Source: Paenibacillus ginsengarvi (GTDB taxonomy: Bacteria; Bacillota; Bacilli; Paenibacillales; NBRC-103111). From it: a stretch of DNA of 64,000 bases. Both the position numbers and the translations under genes were made by a program. Where the stretch lies: positions 1 through 64,000 of the forward strand of contig NZ_RBAH01000031.1 in NCBI RefSeq assembly GCF_003626695.1, given 5' to 3'. How positions within the stretch are numbered: the first letter of the stretch is position 1; the number at the start of each line of letters is the position of its first letter. The notes under the pieces were generated by a model, which saw only the letters and a list, made by a program, of their open reading frames with translations, made no database searches and was not told the DNA's origin. This document shows positions 50,878-59,269 of this stretch, in pieces.

Positions 50878-51297
50878 TCAATTGTATTCCATAACCCAAT
50901 ATTTTTCGTGCGGGTTACCTTCTTCAACGATTTTCTTCCAGCCCTTACTCTCATAAAATTTCATCGCCGCATGATTTTCTGATACACACTTTAATCTAAT
51001 CGGTTTTTTCATTTTTTCTATAGAGGCATAGAGCAACAGACCACCAACACCCTTACCGAAGAAATCGGGGTGGACGAATACATTATGGATAAAGTTATCC
51101 GGCAAGTACAGAGAAGCAAATCCGAGGATTTGCTTATTCTCCTCTACTAAAAAGATATACTCTCCTTCTGTATGCTTATCAAAATCATCTAAAGTCATTG
51201 CTTCTATATCCGCCCAATGAAAACTTTTACGGCGGGATTCCAAATATATCTTTCTTAAAGCTGGTGAGTCATATTCATTTGCCACTCTAATATGCAC
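50878..51297 (-). CDS. GNAT acetyltransferase
   Basis: 139 aa. IRVANEYDSPALRKIYLESRRKSF opens the fold, EYIFLVEENKQILGFASLYLPDNFIHNVFVHPDFFGKGVGGLLLYASIEKM contains the acetyl-CoA loop (GKGVGGLL), and SENHAAMKFYESKGWKKI is motif B. It acetylates an unknown amine. GGAAACGAGAG precedes the start. Single gene. Confidence 0.9.
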   Translation of the reverse strand: MHIRVANEYDSPALRKIYLESRRKSFHWADIEAMTLDDFDKHTEGEYIFLVEENKQILGFASLYLPDNFIHNVFVHPDFFGKGVGGLLLYASIEKMKKPIRLKCVSENHAAMKFYESKGWKKIVEEGNPHEKYWVMEYN

Positions 51298-51389
51298 ATC
51301 TTCACTCTCGTTTCCTTTGTATATGTACCATGATATGAGAAATGGGGGGCTTTTTTTATATAATTATGATAGACGACAAAAGCTAATTT

Positions 51390-51440
51390 ATTCAACTAAC
51401 GAAGAACGATAGTTGAATCACATATGTCCAGGCCGCCGAT
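51390..51440. repeat. Intergenic composite palindrome, copy N
   Basis: TTCAACTA (51391-51398) and TAGTTGAA (51410-51417) make a perfect 8-bp stem around ACGAAGAACGA; CCAGGCCGCCGATT follows as the rest of the central hairpin. The surrounding gap 51298-51610 also has a weak minus-strand frame (51396-51581) that I do not accept. Confidence 0.6.
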
Positions 51441-51610
51441 TATGCTAGCTCCAGATTTCGCCCTATAGATGATATGCTGAACCCTTCCATAAGTGACGGC
51501 GAAATAATCGTCCCTAACCTCGTGGAGTGCGAAAATGGCATCTTTCAAAAATTGATTACTATGCGGTCGCTTTATCTTCAATGAGCTCTACAGGCCATAG
51601 TTATGGTCCA

Positions 51611-52576
51611 TTATTTGTTCCCCAACACCTCCACTCTCTCCTGTAACCTTTCTACAACTTCTTTCGGTATTTCCTTGACCTTGATATCTCCACCTAAGAA
51701 AAGCAGCCAATTTGTTATTTCGGTCAATTCATCCGGGTGATGAACATGGATGAACGTCTTTAAAATAGCGGTAGTCTGATAAGGATTCGTATACGAAATT
51801 GTAATTTTTAAAGGATGGTACTTTTTGAACTGGGCGATCGCCTTTGGACCGAGTTCGAGGACTAAGTTGATGGCATCTTCCTGCTTTCTTAGTTGCTCTA
51901 CAATTTTCTTCTTGCTTATTCTTTTTTTCTCGGGGTATGGTTTGACATCGGTGAGATTGTCGACAGGAATAATCCGCCTTTTCCCCTCCACTAGATCGAA
52001 GCCTTCAATTTGCCAAGAGCTTTTTTCACGATATAGGCGCATGAGATAGATGGGATGAGACTTTAGTTCTCCCCCTTCTTCGACGAATACCACTAAGTAG
52101 CAGTCTTCAAGAAGGATCTGAATGAGTTGCTCTAGCATAGGATGGGGCAAATCTGATAGATCAAGCAGGTCTGGATTGTGGGGGTTGGTGCCTTCGAAGA
52201 GTAAGATTTGATTTAACAGGACAAGATCATCTTGTTGGTTTTGAGAGATGAGGCCAAGCAATTTTTCTGCTAAAGAGTGGCGGCTTTTGAGATAAGGGAG
52301 CTCCAGATTTCTTGTGGCCATGAAGGCGATAAAAAGAGCTTTAATCTCATTATCGGTAAAGCGGACAGTGGGCAGGACGGAGTTGTTCATCACAAAATAG
52401 CCCCCATCCCTTCCTACTTCGGCGACTAGAGGCATTCCCATCGCTTCAATTTCCCTGATGTCTCGAATCGCCGTCGAACGGGAGATGTTAAACTCGTGCA
52501 TGATTTCCGAAATGGTAAAATGGGCGCGGTTGTTGATGTACCGCATGATGATGTTAATCCGTTCTACTTTTTTCAT
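51611..52576 (-). CDS. WYL-domain (YafY/DeoR-type) regulator
   Basis: 321 aa. The N-terminal winged helix is RINIIMRYINNRAHFTISEIMHEFNISRSTAIRDIREIEAMGMPLVAEVGRDGGYFV. The WYL-type ligand domain is SHPIYLMRLYREKSSWQIEGFDLVEGKRRIIPVDNLTDVKPY, followed by the WCX extension (LKITISYTNPYQTTAILKTFIHV). It faces the DoxX gene across ~115 bp. An upstream block there recurs before the effector-binding gene, so it may control both. The ligand is unknown. Confidence 0.9.
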   Translation of the reverse strand: MKKVERINIIMRYINNRAHFTISEIMHEFNISRSTAIRDIREIEAMGMPLVAEVGRDGGYFVMNNSVLPTVRFTDNEIKALFIAFMATRNLELPYLKSRHSLAEKLLGLISQNQQDDLVLLNQILLFEGTNPHNPDLLDLSDLPHPMLEQLIQILLEDCYLVVFVEEGGELKSHPIYLMRLYREKSSWQIEGFDLVEGKRRIIPVDNLTDVKPYPEKKRISKKKIVEQLRKQEDAINLVLELGPKAIAQFKKYHPLKITISYTNPYQTTAILKTFIHVHHPDELTEITNWLLFLGGDIKVKEIPKEVVERLQERVEVLGNK

Positions 52577-52603
52577 GGGGCCCTCTAAATAGTATCATAT
52601 TTT

Positions 52604-52665
52604 GACATGATTTATTGTTATTATAAACTCATCAAGTGGAAGAACAAAAGACTTGATCCATTCAA
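52604..52665. promoter_or_regulatory. Shared control block, copy 1 (before DoxX)
   Basis: CATATTTTGACATGATT...TATAAAC.CATCAAGTG, continuing with AACAAA and CATTCAAATA. The same succession is found at 53162-53230. TTGA...TCAA arms give it weak symmetry. The TTGACA/TATAAA spacing of 14 nt is too short for a standard promoter, so an operator is at least as likely. Confidence 0.5.
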
Positions 52666-52692
52666 ATAAACGAGATCAAAGGAGGAATTGGA

Positions 52693-53115
52693 ATGAGTAC
52701 GTTTACCGGTAATGAAAAGATCGCGAAGGTTGAATCCCGTCCTATCGGAAGGACGGTCGCTTATTGGATCGTCACGATCGTTCTCGCATTCTCTATTGCA
52801 TTAAGCGGGATCGGGCAATTGATGCGATATGGCGGCAATGTCGATTTAGTCACCGATATTGGATTCCCTTTATATATCACGAACATTCTCGGGACTTGGA
52901 AATTGCTTGGAGTCATTACGATCGTAATACCAGGTTTCCCGCGGCTTAAGGAATGGGCTTATAGCGGTATCTTTTTTCTAATGACAGGTGCTGCCTTATC
53001 TCATGTGTTCGCTCATGATTATGGGGATGGGGGATTCCATGTTATTCTTCCGCTTTTCTATGCCGCTCTTGGCATCGCCTCCTGGGCGCTGCGCCCGAAA
53101 AGTCGCAGACTCTAA
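52693..53115 (+). CDS. DoxX-like membrane protein
   Basis: 140 aa with AAGGAGGAATTGG before the ATG. Four hydrophobic segments: TVAYWIVTIVLAFSIALSGIGQL, YITNILGTWKLLGVITIVIPG, EWAYSGIFFLMTGAALSHVFA, HVILPLFYAALGIASWAL. This is the DoxX/DUF417-like arrangement seen in thiosulphate/quinone-linked and stress membrane proteins. First gene right of the WYL regulator; probably in its regulon. Confidence 0.8.
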   Translation: MSTFTGNEKIAKVESRPIGRTVAYWIVTIVLAFSIALSGIGQLMRYGGNVDLVTDIGFPLYITNILGTWKLLGVITIVIPGFPRLKEWAYSGIFFLMTGAALSHVFAHDYGDGGFHVILPLFYAALGIASWALRPKSRRL

Positions 53116-53161
53116 TGAAAGTGGAATCAACGCCAGTCCACTCCTGAATTCGATAAACAGT

Positions 53162-53230
53162 TTCATATTTTGACATTATTAAGGCTTATGATAAACCTAT
53201 CAAGTGAATAAACAAATCAATGGATTCATT
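53162..53230. promoter_or_regulatory. Shared control block, copy 2 (before the effector-binding gene)
   Basis: CATATTTTGACATTATT...GATAAAC.TATCAAGTG, then AACAAAT and CATTCAATA, matching the block at 52604 position by position over more than 60 bp with few changes. Confidence 0.5.
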
Positions 53231-53249
53231 CAATAAAGGAGCTGGAATC

Positions 53250-53729
53250 ATGGCAACCTATGCCTTTGAAGAGAAAGACAGCTTTATCGTTCTGGGTATT
53301 GGAACGGAGCTGAAGAGCGATTACACGGATTATGTCGGCATGAATAAGGAGAAGGAAAACTTTTGGCGGTCAGTGGAGCAGGATGGAAGGCTTGACGCGT
53401 TAAGGGCGATTGCTGCGAACGATTATATGTTTGCCGTAAACGAAGCGGTCAATCACAAGATGATGTATTACGCTGGCGTGATGACAGATGCATCAGTACC
53501 GGAAGAACATAGAGTGATTCAATTTCCTAAGGGACAGTATCTCGTTGTTAAAGGAGAGGGGAAGTCGGCTGATGAGTTGAGTAGCATGCTTACTGGCATT
53601 GCCTTCGGTCAAGTCTTGCCAGCAGCCGATAATTACGCCTATGTGGGCGGGCCCAATGCAACCGTTGAGATGGGGCAGCGGGATAGCCTCGTATATGGGG
53701 AAATGTGGATTCCGGTTGTGGAGAGGTAA
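53250..53729 (+). CDS. GyrI-like effector-binding-domain protein
   Basis: 159 aa from ATG 53250 (AAAGGAGC). AFEEKDSFIVLGIGTELKSDY at the start, a MMYYAGVMTDASVPEEHRVIQFPKGQYLVVKGEG strand pair in the middle and SLVYGEMWIPVVER at the end follow the AraC/BmrR effector-binding fold. It would bind a small ligand in the cytoplasm. Preceded by a copy of the same control block as DoxX, so both probably answer to the WYL regulator. Confidence 0.75.
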   Translation: MATYAFEEKDSFIVLGIGTELKSDYTDYVGMNKEKENFWRSVEQDGRLDALRAIAANDYMFAVNEAVNHKMMYYAGVMTDASVPEEHRVIQFPKGQYLVVKGEGKSADELSSMLTGIAFGQVLPAADNYAYVGGPNATVEMGQRDSLVYGEMWIPVVER

Positions 53730-53754
53730 ACGAAATTAGAAGGAGGAATGAGGA

Positions 53755-54222
53755 ATGTCCACTATCGTTGATTTTAAAAATGTGTCTACGGTTGGTCTGG
53801 AATCTTCGCCGGTAGCAAAAGCGTTAGCTGGTATGCGTGCGAATGAAGCCCGTTACTTCATGAACAAATACAAGCACGAATTTACGACCGTACCAGCCGG
53901 CGAGAGCCAGGAGACGCTTGATTATGTGAAACGCATTTTGAAAGAAGAACGTGGTATTGAATTTGCGGCTCAACCGCTGGAAACATCGCATTTTCAAGTA
54001 GATAATATCAGATGGGCCTTCGTCTTTTATGAGGACGGTCTAGCGGTCAACGTCCTTTATACAGTGGATGATCCTAAGAAGCGGGCCGTAGGCTTCAAGC
54101 TTTCTGAGGGGATGGAAGTACCTAAGGAGCTAGAAGAGAAGAAGTTCAAATTTGCAAGACAGAAGTCCAAACTGGCCGGGACCATTCGAGGTTCGTTCTT
54201 CGTCATAAAAGGAGAATATTAA
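53755..54222 (+). CDS. Hypothetical protein in the WYL-regulated group
   Basis: 155 aa; AAGGAGGAATGAGG before the ATG, 25 bp after the previous gene, so co-transcribed. I do not recognise the family. It is basic in its C-terminal half (KKRAVGFKLSEGMEVPKELEEKKFKFARQKSKLAGTIRGSFFVIKGEY) and has an alpha/beta start (RANEARYFMNKYKHEFTTVPAGESQETLDYVKRILKEE). Cytoplasmic. A terminator follows. Confidence 0.6.
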   Translation: MSTIVDFKNVSTVGLESSPVAKALAGMRANEARYFMNKYKHEFTTVPAGESQETLDYVKRILKEERGIEFAAQPLETSHFQVDNIRWAFVFYEDGLAVNVLYTVDDPKKRAVGFKLSEGMEVPKELEEKKFKFARQKSKLAGTIRGSFFVIKGEY

Positions 54223-54261
54223 AGCAAATATATGAAATGAAACAAAGTTAATAATAACTCT

Positions 54262-54289
54262 TGGCGGCCACAAGGCCGCCATTTGTTTT
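54262..54289 (+). terminator. Terminator after the WYL-group genes
   Basis: TGGCGGCC ACAA GGCCGCCA (54262-54281), then TTTGTTTTC. The rest of the gap to 54571 contains only a seven-codon frame (54449-54472) with a good ribosome site, which I do not count as a gene. Confidence 0.75.
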
Positions 54290-54571
54290 CGCCGATGGAC
54301 CCGATATGCTGAACGGTGACCAGAGGACTCTTGCTCTATAGCTCAGAGATCGGGAGAATATTTTAACTATAACCTTACTTTCCCACCTCAAAAGTAAATA
54401 ATTGGTTTATTCTAAAGTCAAGATTTTGAATTGGGGAGTGGAGATAGAATGAGCTTTATTCGCTTCTTTTAGTACGGGAATTTACATTAAGTACAAAATC
54501 AAGAATTAGCGGAATGACAGAGGCTGGAAAACAAATGCTGCTGACTAATAAAAAAGGGGCTTACTATTATT

Positions 54572-55687
54572 ATGAGAGATCCTAGGATGGAACAGCTAGC
54601 CAGTAATCTCATTCATTATTCTGTAAAACTCCAGCCCGGAGAAAACTTACTAATTGAACTGGACGGTTTAGAGACGCCGCTAGCAAAAGAATTGATTAAA
54701 CAAGCCTATAAAGTTGGCGGTAATCCATATCTAGTCATACACAATCATGAGCTGCTGCGGGAAATAATAAAAGGATGTAATGAAGAACAAATAGCAGCAA
54801 TGGCGGCGTACGATCTTTCTAGAGTAAAAGATATGGATGCTTATATTCTCATTCGTGCCGGAGAAAATGCCAATCAATTGAGCGGAATAAATTACGACAA
54901 AATGAGTTTGTATAAAAAGCATTATGCACGTGTAATCAATGCCGAACGATATGATAACACGAAATGGTGTATTCTTCGTTACCCTAACCATGCGATGGCC
55001 CAGCAAGCTAACATGTCGACCGAAGAGATGGAAGAGCTTTATTTTAACACCTGTAATTTCGATTATTCGAAATTGGACAAAGCTATGGACAGCTTGGTGG
55101 AACTGATGAATCGAACAGACCGGGTAAAAATAATAGGGCCCGGAACAGAATTGCAGTTCTCCATCAAAAATATGCCGATCGTTAAAGATGCGGGAATTAT
55201 GAATCTGCCCGATGGAGAGGTTTACACGATGCCTGTCAAACATTCGGTTAATGGGTACATTTCATACAATACCCCTTCAATGAAAGACGGTTTTTTGTAC
55301 GAAAACGTTCGACTTGAGTTTCAAGATGGAAAGATAACGGATGCAACAGCAAACGATGTCAACAGGATTAATCAACTATTAAATACCGATGAGGGCTCAA
55401 GATACATCGGGGAATTTGGTATCGGACTCCATCCTTATATTGAAAAACCGATGAAAGATACGTTATTTGATGAAAAGATTTGGGGGAGCTTTCACTTTAC
55501 TCCGGGATGTGTTCCGATGAAGTCCCCTGGGAACGATAACTGGTCCCAGCTTCATTGGGATCTAGTCGCAATCCAACGGGTAGAATATGGCGGAGGGGAA
55601 ATATGGTTTGATGATACGCTCATTCGCAAAGATGGGATTTTCGTACCTACTGAGTTACAAGTTCTGAATCCGGATCATTTAAAATAG
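54572..55687 (+). CDS. Family M29 aminopeptidase
   Basis: 371 aa; AAAAAGGGG upstream. The order matches thermophilic-type M29 metallo-aminopeptidases: MEQLASNLIHYSVKLQPGENLLIE at the start, MNLPDGEVYTMPVKHSVNG (metal Glu), RYIGEFGIGLHPYIEKPMKDTLFDEKIWGSFHFTPG (Glu, His) and WSQLHWDLVA...GGGEIWFDDTLI (His, Asp). It removes N-terminal residues from peptides in the cytoplasm using two metal ions. Length is slightly below the usual ~410. Single gene. Confidence 0.9.
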   Translation: MRDPRMEQLASNLIHYSVKLQPGENLLIELDGLETPLAKELIKQAYKVGGNPYLVIHNHELLREIIKGCNEEQIAAMAAYDLSRVKDMDAYILIRAGENANQLSGINYDKMSLYKKHYARVINAERYDNTKWCILRYPNHAMAQQANMSTEEMEELYFNTCNFDYSKLDKAMDSLVELMNRTDRVKIIGPGTELQFSIKNMPIVKDAGIMNLPDGEVYTMPVKHSVNGYISYNTPSMKDGFLYENVRLEFQDGKITDATANDVNRINQLLNTDEGSRYIGEFGIGLHPYIEKPMKDTLFDEKIWGSFHFTPGCVPMKSPGNDNWSQLHWDLVAIQRVEYGGGEIWFDDTLIRKDGIFVPTELQVLNPDHLK

Positions 55688-55759
55688 TTGGTATGGGTTG
55701 AAATTGTGAAAGTTAGTGAAGACGATACGTGAAATTTGCTGGAGCAGGGGGATAAGAAC

Positions 55760-56200
55760 ATGAAAAATCTAAAAATGGAATTCCTCAGATTAATGATTTT
55801 TCTGATCTTATTCGCCTTAATCTTTTTTGAATTGGTATCCTTCGTAACTTTAGTGGATTATATGGGACAGTACATTGCAGGGTATGACCCGGAATATTAT
55901 TTGTACTTGATAGTAGGGTTGTCGATAGTATCACTAATTCTTAATTATCTTTTTATTCAAATTCAGAATAAAAACTCATGGAATGAATTAGTTTATCTAC
56001 AACTTTTAGCTGTAATCTACATTATTTTTTCAATGATGATAATGCTACTTGGAGTTTGGTTATTTGGAGATTACAGATATGATTACGTAGTTTATTGGGG
56101 AACGGTGATTATTACTTTTTGCAATATCATTTTGAATGTTAGAAACATAAGAAGAAACTACAGATTCAGGTATTCCAAGAAAGGCAAGAGACTCACATAG
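55760..56200 (+). CDS. Four-helix membrane protein, unknown function
   Basis: 146 aa from ATG 55760 (GGGGGATAAG upstream). Four hydrophobic segments: FLRLMIFLILFALIFFELVSFVTLV, YYLYLIVGLSIVSLILNYLFIQI, LVYLQLLAVIYIIFSMMIMLLGVWLF, YVVYWGTVIITFCNIILNV, then a basic tail (RRNYRFRYSKKGKR). No family recognised. Confidence 0.65.
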   Translation: MKNLKMEFLRLMIFLILFALIFFELVSFVTLVDYMGQYIAGYDPEYYLYLIVGLSIVSLILNYLFIQIQNKNSWNELVYLQLLAVIYIIFSMMIMLLGVWLFGDYRYDYVVYWGTVIITFCNIILNVRNIRRNYRFRYSKKGKRLT

Positions 56201-56330
56201 CACTGTATTCACGCTGCGGGTCATTCGGCCTTGGTCCGACACCGATCTTCAATCTTCTGTATCTCTCAAGGTGGAATCCTGCGGACAAGCGGCACTCGCG
56301 AGATCAGAATCGTACTGAGGTCATTATTAT

Positions 56331-56723
56331 TTGGAAAATAGCTGGAAACCGATAATCCCTGTATTCAATCCATCCATTCAGCCGTTAGAATCCGAAGCTG
56401 TTATTCCAAAATCACATAAAGATGGATTCAACGGTACAGTGCTCGATTATTATCTAAAAACATGGAATATAGATACGATAGTTGCTGCAGGATTTCATAT
56501 AAAATCATGTTTATTCCATACTTGCATTGGCGCTCGTCATAATAATTATCGTGTTGTGATGTTGAGAGATTGTACGAATTCAAGTGAATTTCCAGACACG
56601 ATTGATACTGAAAATCCTGAAGGCGGTTGGATGAGGTTTGTATTTTTAAGGATTTATGAAACCGACATCGGTTATACTACCACTTCGACAGAATTAATGA
56701 AGGCGGCATTGAACGACGCTTAA
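56331..56723 (+). pseudogene. Isochorismatase-family hydrolase, 5'-truncated
   Basis: About 130 codons from TTG 56331. YYLKTWNIDTIVAAGFHIKSCLFHTCIGARHNNYRVVMLRDCTNS is the C-terminal half of an isochorismatase-like cysteine hydrolase, with the catalytic Cys in the SCLFHT region. The N-terminal strand with the catalytic Asp and the Lys is missing, and no ribosome site is present. The remaining fold cannot be active on its own. Confidence 0.65.
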
Positions 56724-56751
56724 GGTAAATACACGGGGGGGTCATCACTTC

Positions 56752-56967
56752 TTGAAATATGAACTTGGACGTTGCTTGCTGAATGAACGATTGATGGAAT
56801 CCGGAAAGTCGGTGGAATTGCTGGCTAAAGAGTTGCTCTTTAAACCGGAACGAATTTACGATTTTATTGAAAACAAAAGAGTGATGCCTCTCAAAATCGC
56901 CATATCGATCGCCGATTCCATCGGTTGCGATGTTCGTGCTTTGTACGAATTAATTCCGAATGAGTAG
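56752..56967 (+). CDS. Small XRE/Cro-type HTH protein
   Basis: 71 aa from TTG 56752, 10 nt after a GGGGGGG run. CLLNERLMESGKSVELLAKELLFKPERIYDFIENKRVMPLKIAISIADSIGCDVRALYEL is a bare XRE helix-turn-helix. It would act as a small repressor or accessory factor; its target is unknown. It starts 28 bp after the isochorismatase fragment. Confidence 0.75.
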   Translation: MKYELGRCLLNERLMESGKSVELLAKELLFKPERIYDFIENKRVMPLKIAISIADSIGCDVRALYELIPNE

Positions 56968-57027
56968 TCGTTTTTGATTGCGGCTTTACCGCCCAAAAAG
57001 TATTGCGTGACCCAAGCCGTCGCTCAT

Positions 57028-57049
57028 CCCGGCATTGGGTCATGCCGGG
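57028..57049 (-). terminator. Hairpin after the DUF1772 gene
   Basis: CCCGGCAT...ATGCCGGG, an 8-bp perfect stem, 20 bp past the stop on the minus strand. No strong T tract. Confidence 0.45.
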
Positions 57050-57069
57050 AAAGAGTGCTGATGCAAGAA

Positions 57070-57552
57070 CTAGAAGTGGCGCAAAGCGACGATGAACGCA
57101 GCCAGAGAAGCCAGGGACGCGATCGTTCGCACATGGTTCCAGGCTACCCAACTGGACAGATAGCGCTGCCAGACTTCCGCGCCTTCTGGACTCTCGGGAG
57201 CGACGGCGGCAAGAGCGTCGTTAAGCGGCACGTTAAAGAGGATCGTGGCGAGAAAGGTGCCGACCAGATAAAGCAAGCTGCCGATCAGCAGGTACCAGAC
57301 GCCAGGCGTACTTAGCCGTAACAACGATACGACACCTAGCACGATGGAAGCAACTGCCGTTCCCATGAAAACAAAGCTGAAAAGTGTCCGCAAGATGGTC
57401 GCGTTGATGGACTGCATCGCGGCGATCCCTTGCATCGCCGGAAGACGAGTGAGCGCGGCCATCACGAAGGTCGAAAATGCGAAAAAAATGCCCGCGATCA
57501 ACCCCGAGCCAAGCGCGGAGACAAAGGTGAGGCCGAAGATCCATTTATCTAT
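57070..57552 (-). CDS. DUF1772 membrane protein, probable ATA start
   Basis: About 160 aa. The body is a four-helix DUF1772 (anthrone-oxygenase-like) protein: GIFFAFSTFVMAALTRLPAMQGIAAMQSINATILRTLFSFVFMGTAV, then VWYLLIGSLLYLVGTFLATILFNVPLNDALAA. The ordinary start (TTG 57501) would cut the first helix. In frame, ATA 57552 gives IDKWIFGLTFVSALGSG and lies 10 nt after AGGGG, exactly where relatives begin. It is either a rare ATA start or an ATG lost by mutation. Confidence 0.75.
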   Translation of the reverse strand: MDKWIFGLTFVSALGSGLIAGIFFAFSTFVMAALTRLPAMQGIAAMQSINATILRTLFSFVFMGTAVASIVLGVVSLLRLSTPGVWYLLIGSLLYLVGTFLATILFNVPLNDALAAVAPESPEGAEVWQRYLSSWVAWNHVRTIASLASLAAFIVALRHF

Positions 57553-57607
57553 AAACGTTCATCCCCTTTAAAGACTCGTATTCAACCCAATCTCTGCATA
57601 GCGGCAG

Positions 57608-57655
57608 TACCGAAGAAGACGCCATCGCCTTAAGCGATGAGCGTCTTCTTCGGTA
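57608..57655. repeat. 21-bp hairpin without T tract
   Basis: TACCGAAGAAGACGCCATCGC and its complement pair around CTTAA with a single bulged A. It lies after the GntR-fusion gene on the minus strand and before the DUF1772 gene; it may stabilise or end the transcript. Confidence 0.6.
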
Positions 57656-57671
57656 TGGGAGTAGAAAGGTG

Positions 57672-59078
57672 TTACGTAATCACAATCTCTTCAGGACGTG
57701 GAGCGGATAACGTCTCAATGCGTTCAATGAGCGTCTGCTCATCCCCGAACCCGGACCAATAAAGAAGCAGCTCGTCAAACAACATCTGATGCTCACTTGC
57801 CTTGATATTCAGATCTGTAAACAAGCGGAACGTTGGAATCGTTTCGCGGAATAGCGAGAAACGCGAAGGACGATTGATTGCTGTGTTCTCGACCCCTGAC
57901 CATTCCGCCGCCGTAATGCGTGCCGGCAAGCTGCAGGTGTGCTGCCGAATCTCCTCCTGAGCTATGGACGAAGTCATGAAGTCGACGAACATTTTGACGG
58001 CTTCTTTGTTTTTGCTATGTTTGTTTACCGCCAGCCCAATCACAATCAGCATCGTTAACGGGCTGCCGAAATGAGGAACAGGAGCAATATCGTAATCGAT
58101 ATCGCTATCTTTCAACGCGTTGAGCAGGAAGTAACTCAAGCTCATGATGGACAGCTTCCCTTGGCGAAACAAATGGAATTTTTGCGTATCCCACGTCATC
58201 AAGCTGTTCGGCAGCGAAGGGGCATTCTCGTACAACTGCCTGCCGTATCGAATGGCGTCCAGCATCGGTGTAGAATCGAGCTGCAGGCCGCCCGATGGGT
58301 ACCGTTTAAACACACCCCCGCACTGAGCAAGCAACAAACTAGCGCGACTGGCTGTGGAAAAGTAACAGCGAAAACCAGCGCGTTCATTAGGAATTTCGAG
58401 TTTCGCTGCCGTATGTATCAATTTATCCCATGTCCAGCTGCTGTTAGGTTCCTGCAGTCCCATCTCTTTAAAGTGGGATCGATTGTAGCAGATGACCTGG
58501 GGAGAGAAGACGAGCGGCTGCACACGCAGAATCCCGTCGGTCGTAAAGGCATCGGACAGAAACGGATACAGCTCTTCGCGGCGTTGGAGCGGCTCGAGGT
58601 CTTCGAGCGCACGGATCTCTACTGCTCGCTGGTAATTGATGAAGTTCAGCGTCATCACGTCCAGCATGCCGTTCTCCAAATACGAACGCAGCTGATCGTA
58701 AGAGCGGCTTCCGATCGGAATGGCTTGGACGCGTATATTCGGATAATGCTGCTGGAACAAATTGATGAGGGCGAATATATCGATGTCGCTAGGGATTGAG
58801 GAGGAGTAGCCAAAACGAATGGTAACGGTTCCGTTCCCAGCCGGATCGATGACTTGACTGCCGACCTTGGGGATTTTGACAATCAATTGTTCCTGCACAA
58901 GGATGTCAAGCCCTTTGCGGACGGATTGCAAACTGAGCCCGTACTGTTCGGACAGTGATTTTTCCGAAGACAAAAATTGCCCAGGTTCCAATAATCCGGA
59001 CACAATCTGATTGCGTAGGGTAGTAACCATCTCGTTGAGACGAGGGCGAAATAATTTGCGATTGGTTTGTCGTATCAT
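57672..59078 (-). CDS. GntR-type regulator fused to a solute-binding sensor domain
   Basis: 468 aa. Residues ~1-70 are a GntR winged helix (LNEMVTTLRNQIVSGLLEPGQFLSSEKSLSEQYGLSLQSVRKGLDILVQEQLI). From ~80 on, the protein is a family-1 solute-binding fold (VTIRFGYSSSIPSDIDIFALINLFQQHYPNIRVQAIP, LVFSPQVICYNRSHFKEMGLQEPNSSWTWDKL) with no signal peptide. It is a one-component sensor that probably reads a cytoplasmic sugar. It is divergent from a lipoprotein of the same fold (59479), with a perfect 12-bp palindrome between them. It has a good promoter (59143-59114). Confidence 0.9.
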   Translation of the reverse strand: MIRQTNRKLFRPRLNEMVTTLRNQIVSGLLEPGQFLSSEKSLSEQYGLSLQSVRKGLDILVQEQLIVKIPKVGSQVIDPAGNGTVTIRFGYSSSIPSDIDIFALINLFQQHYPNIRVQAIPIGSRSYDQLRSYLENGMLDVMTLNFINYQRAVEIRALEDLEPLQRREELYPFLSDAFTTDGILRVQPLVFSPQVICYNRSHFKEMGLQEPNSSWTWDKLIHTAAKLEIPNERAGFRCYFSTASRASLLLAQCGGVFKRYPSGGLQLDSTPMLDAIRYGRQLYENAPSLPNSLMTWDTQKFHLFRQGKLSIMSLSYFLLNALKDSDIDYDIAPVPHFGSPLTMLIVIGLAVNKHSKNKEAVKMFVDFMTSSIAQEEIRQHTCSLPARITAAEWSGVENTAINRPSRFSLFRETIPTFRLFTDLNIKASEHQMLFDELLLYWSGFGDEQTLIERIETLSAPRPEEIVIT

Positions 59079-59113
59079 CTCTGCATCTTCCTCATTTATG
59101 GCTATTGATATTG

Positions 59114-59143
59114 AGTATATTCGAACGGCGATTTGTTTGTCAA
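59114..59143 (-). promoter_or_regulatory. SigA promoter of the GntR-fusion gene
   Basis: On the minus strand TTGACA (59143-59138) and TATACT (59119-59114), spaced by 18 nt. Confidence 0.65.
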
Positions 59144-59147
59144 ACAG

Positions 59148-59187
59148 GTAAACTGCAACTATTCATTTTTAATTTGTTGCAGTTTAC
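59148..59187. promoter_or_regulatory. 12-bp palindrome, candidate operator of the GntR fusion
   Basis: GTAAACTGCAAC (59148-59159) and GTTGCAGTTTAC (59176-59187) pair perfectly around 16 bp. It touches the -35 region of the regulator gene and lies ~80 bp before the -35 of the lipoprotein gene, so it can serve both directions. Confidence 0.65.
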
Positions 59188-59269
59188 GGATTAGATACGA
59201 ATTAGTTTTGGCGAACAAATGGCCGTTTTTCGTTTAATTGAGTGTTTTTTTGCAATTATGAAGTGGGTA

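Noticed and set aside
51396..51581. 61-codon minus-strand frame
   Set aside because: Starts with TTG, weak ribosome site, and its end lies in repeat copy N; evidence too thin.
54449..54472. Seven-codon frame MSFIRFF with a good ribosome site
   Set aside because: Looks at first like a leader peptide for the M29 gene, but no promoter, terminator or switchable hairpins accompany it.
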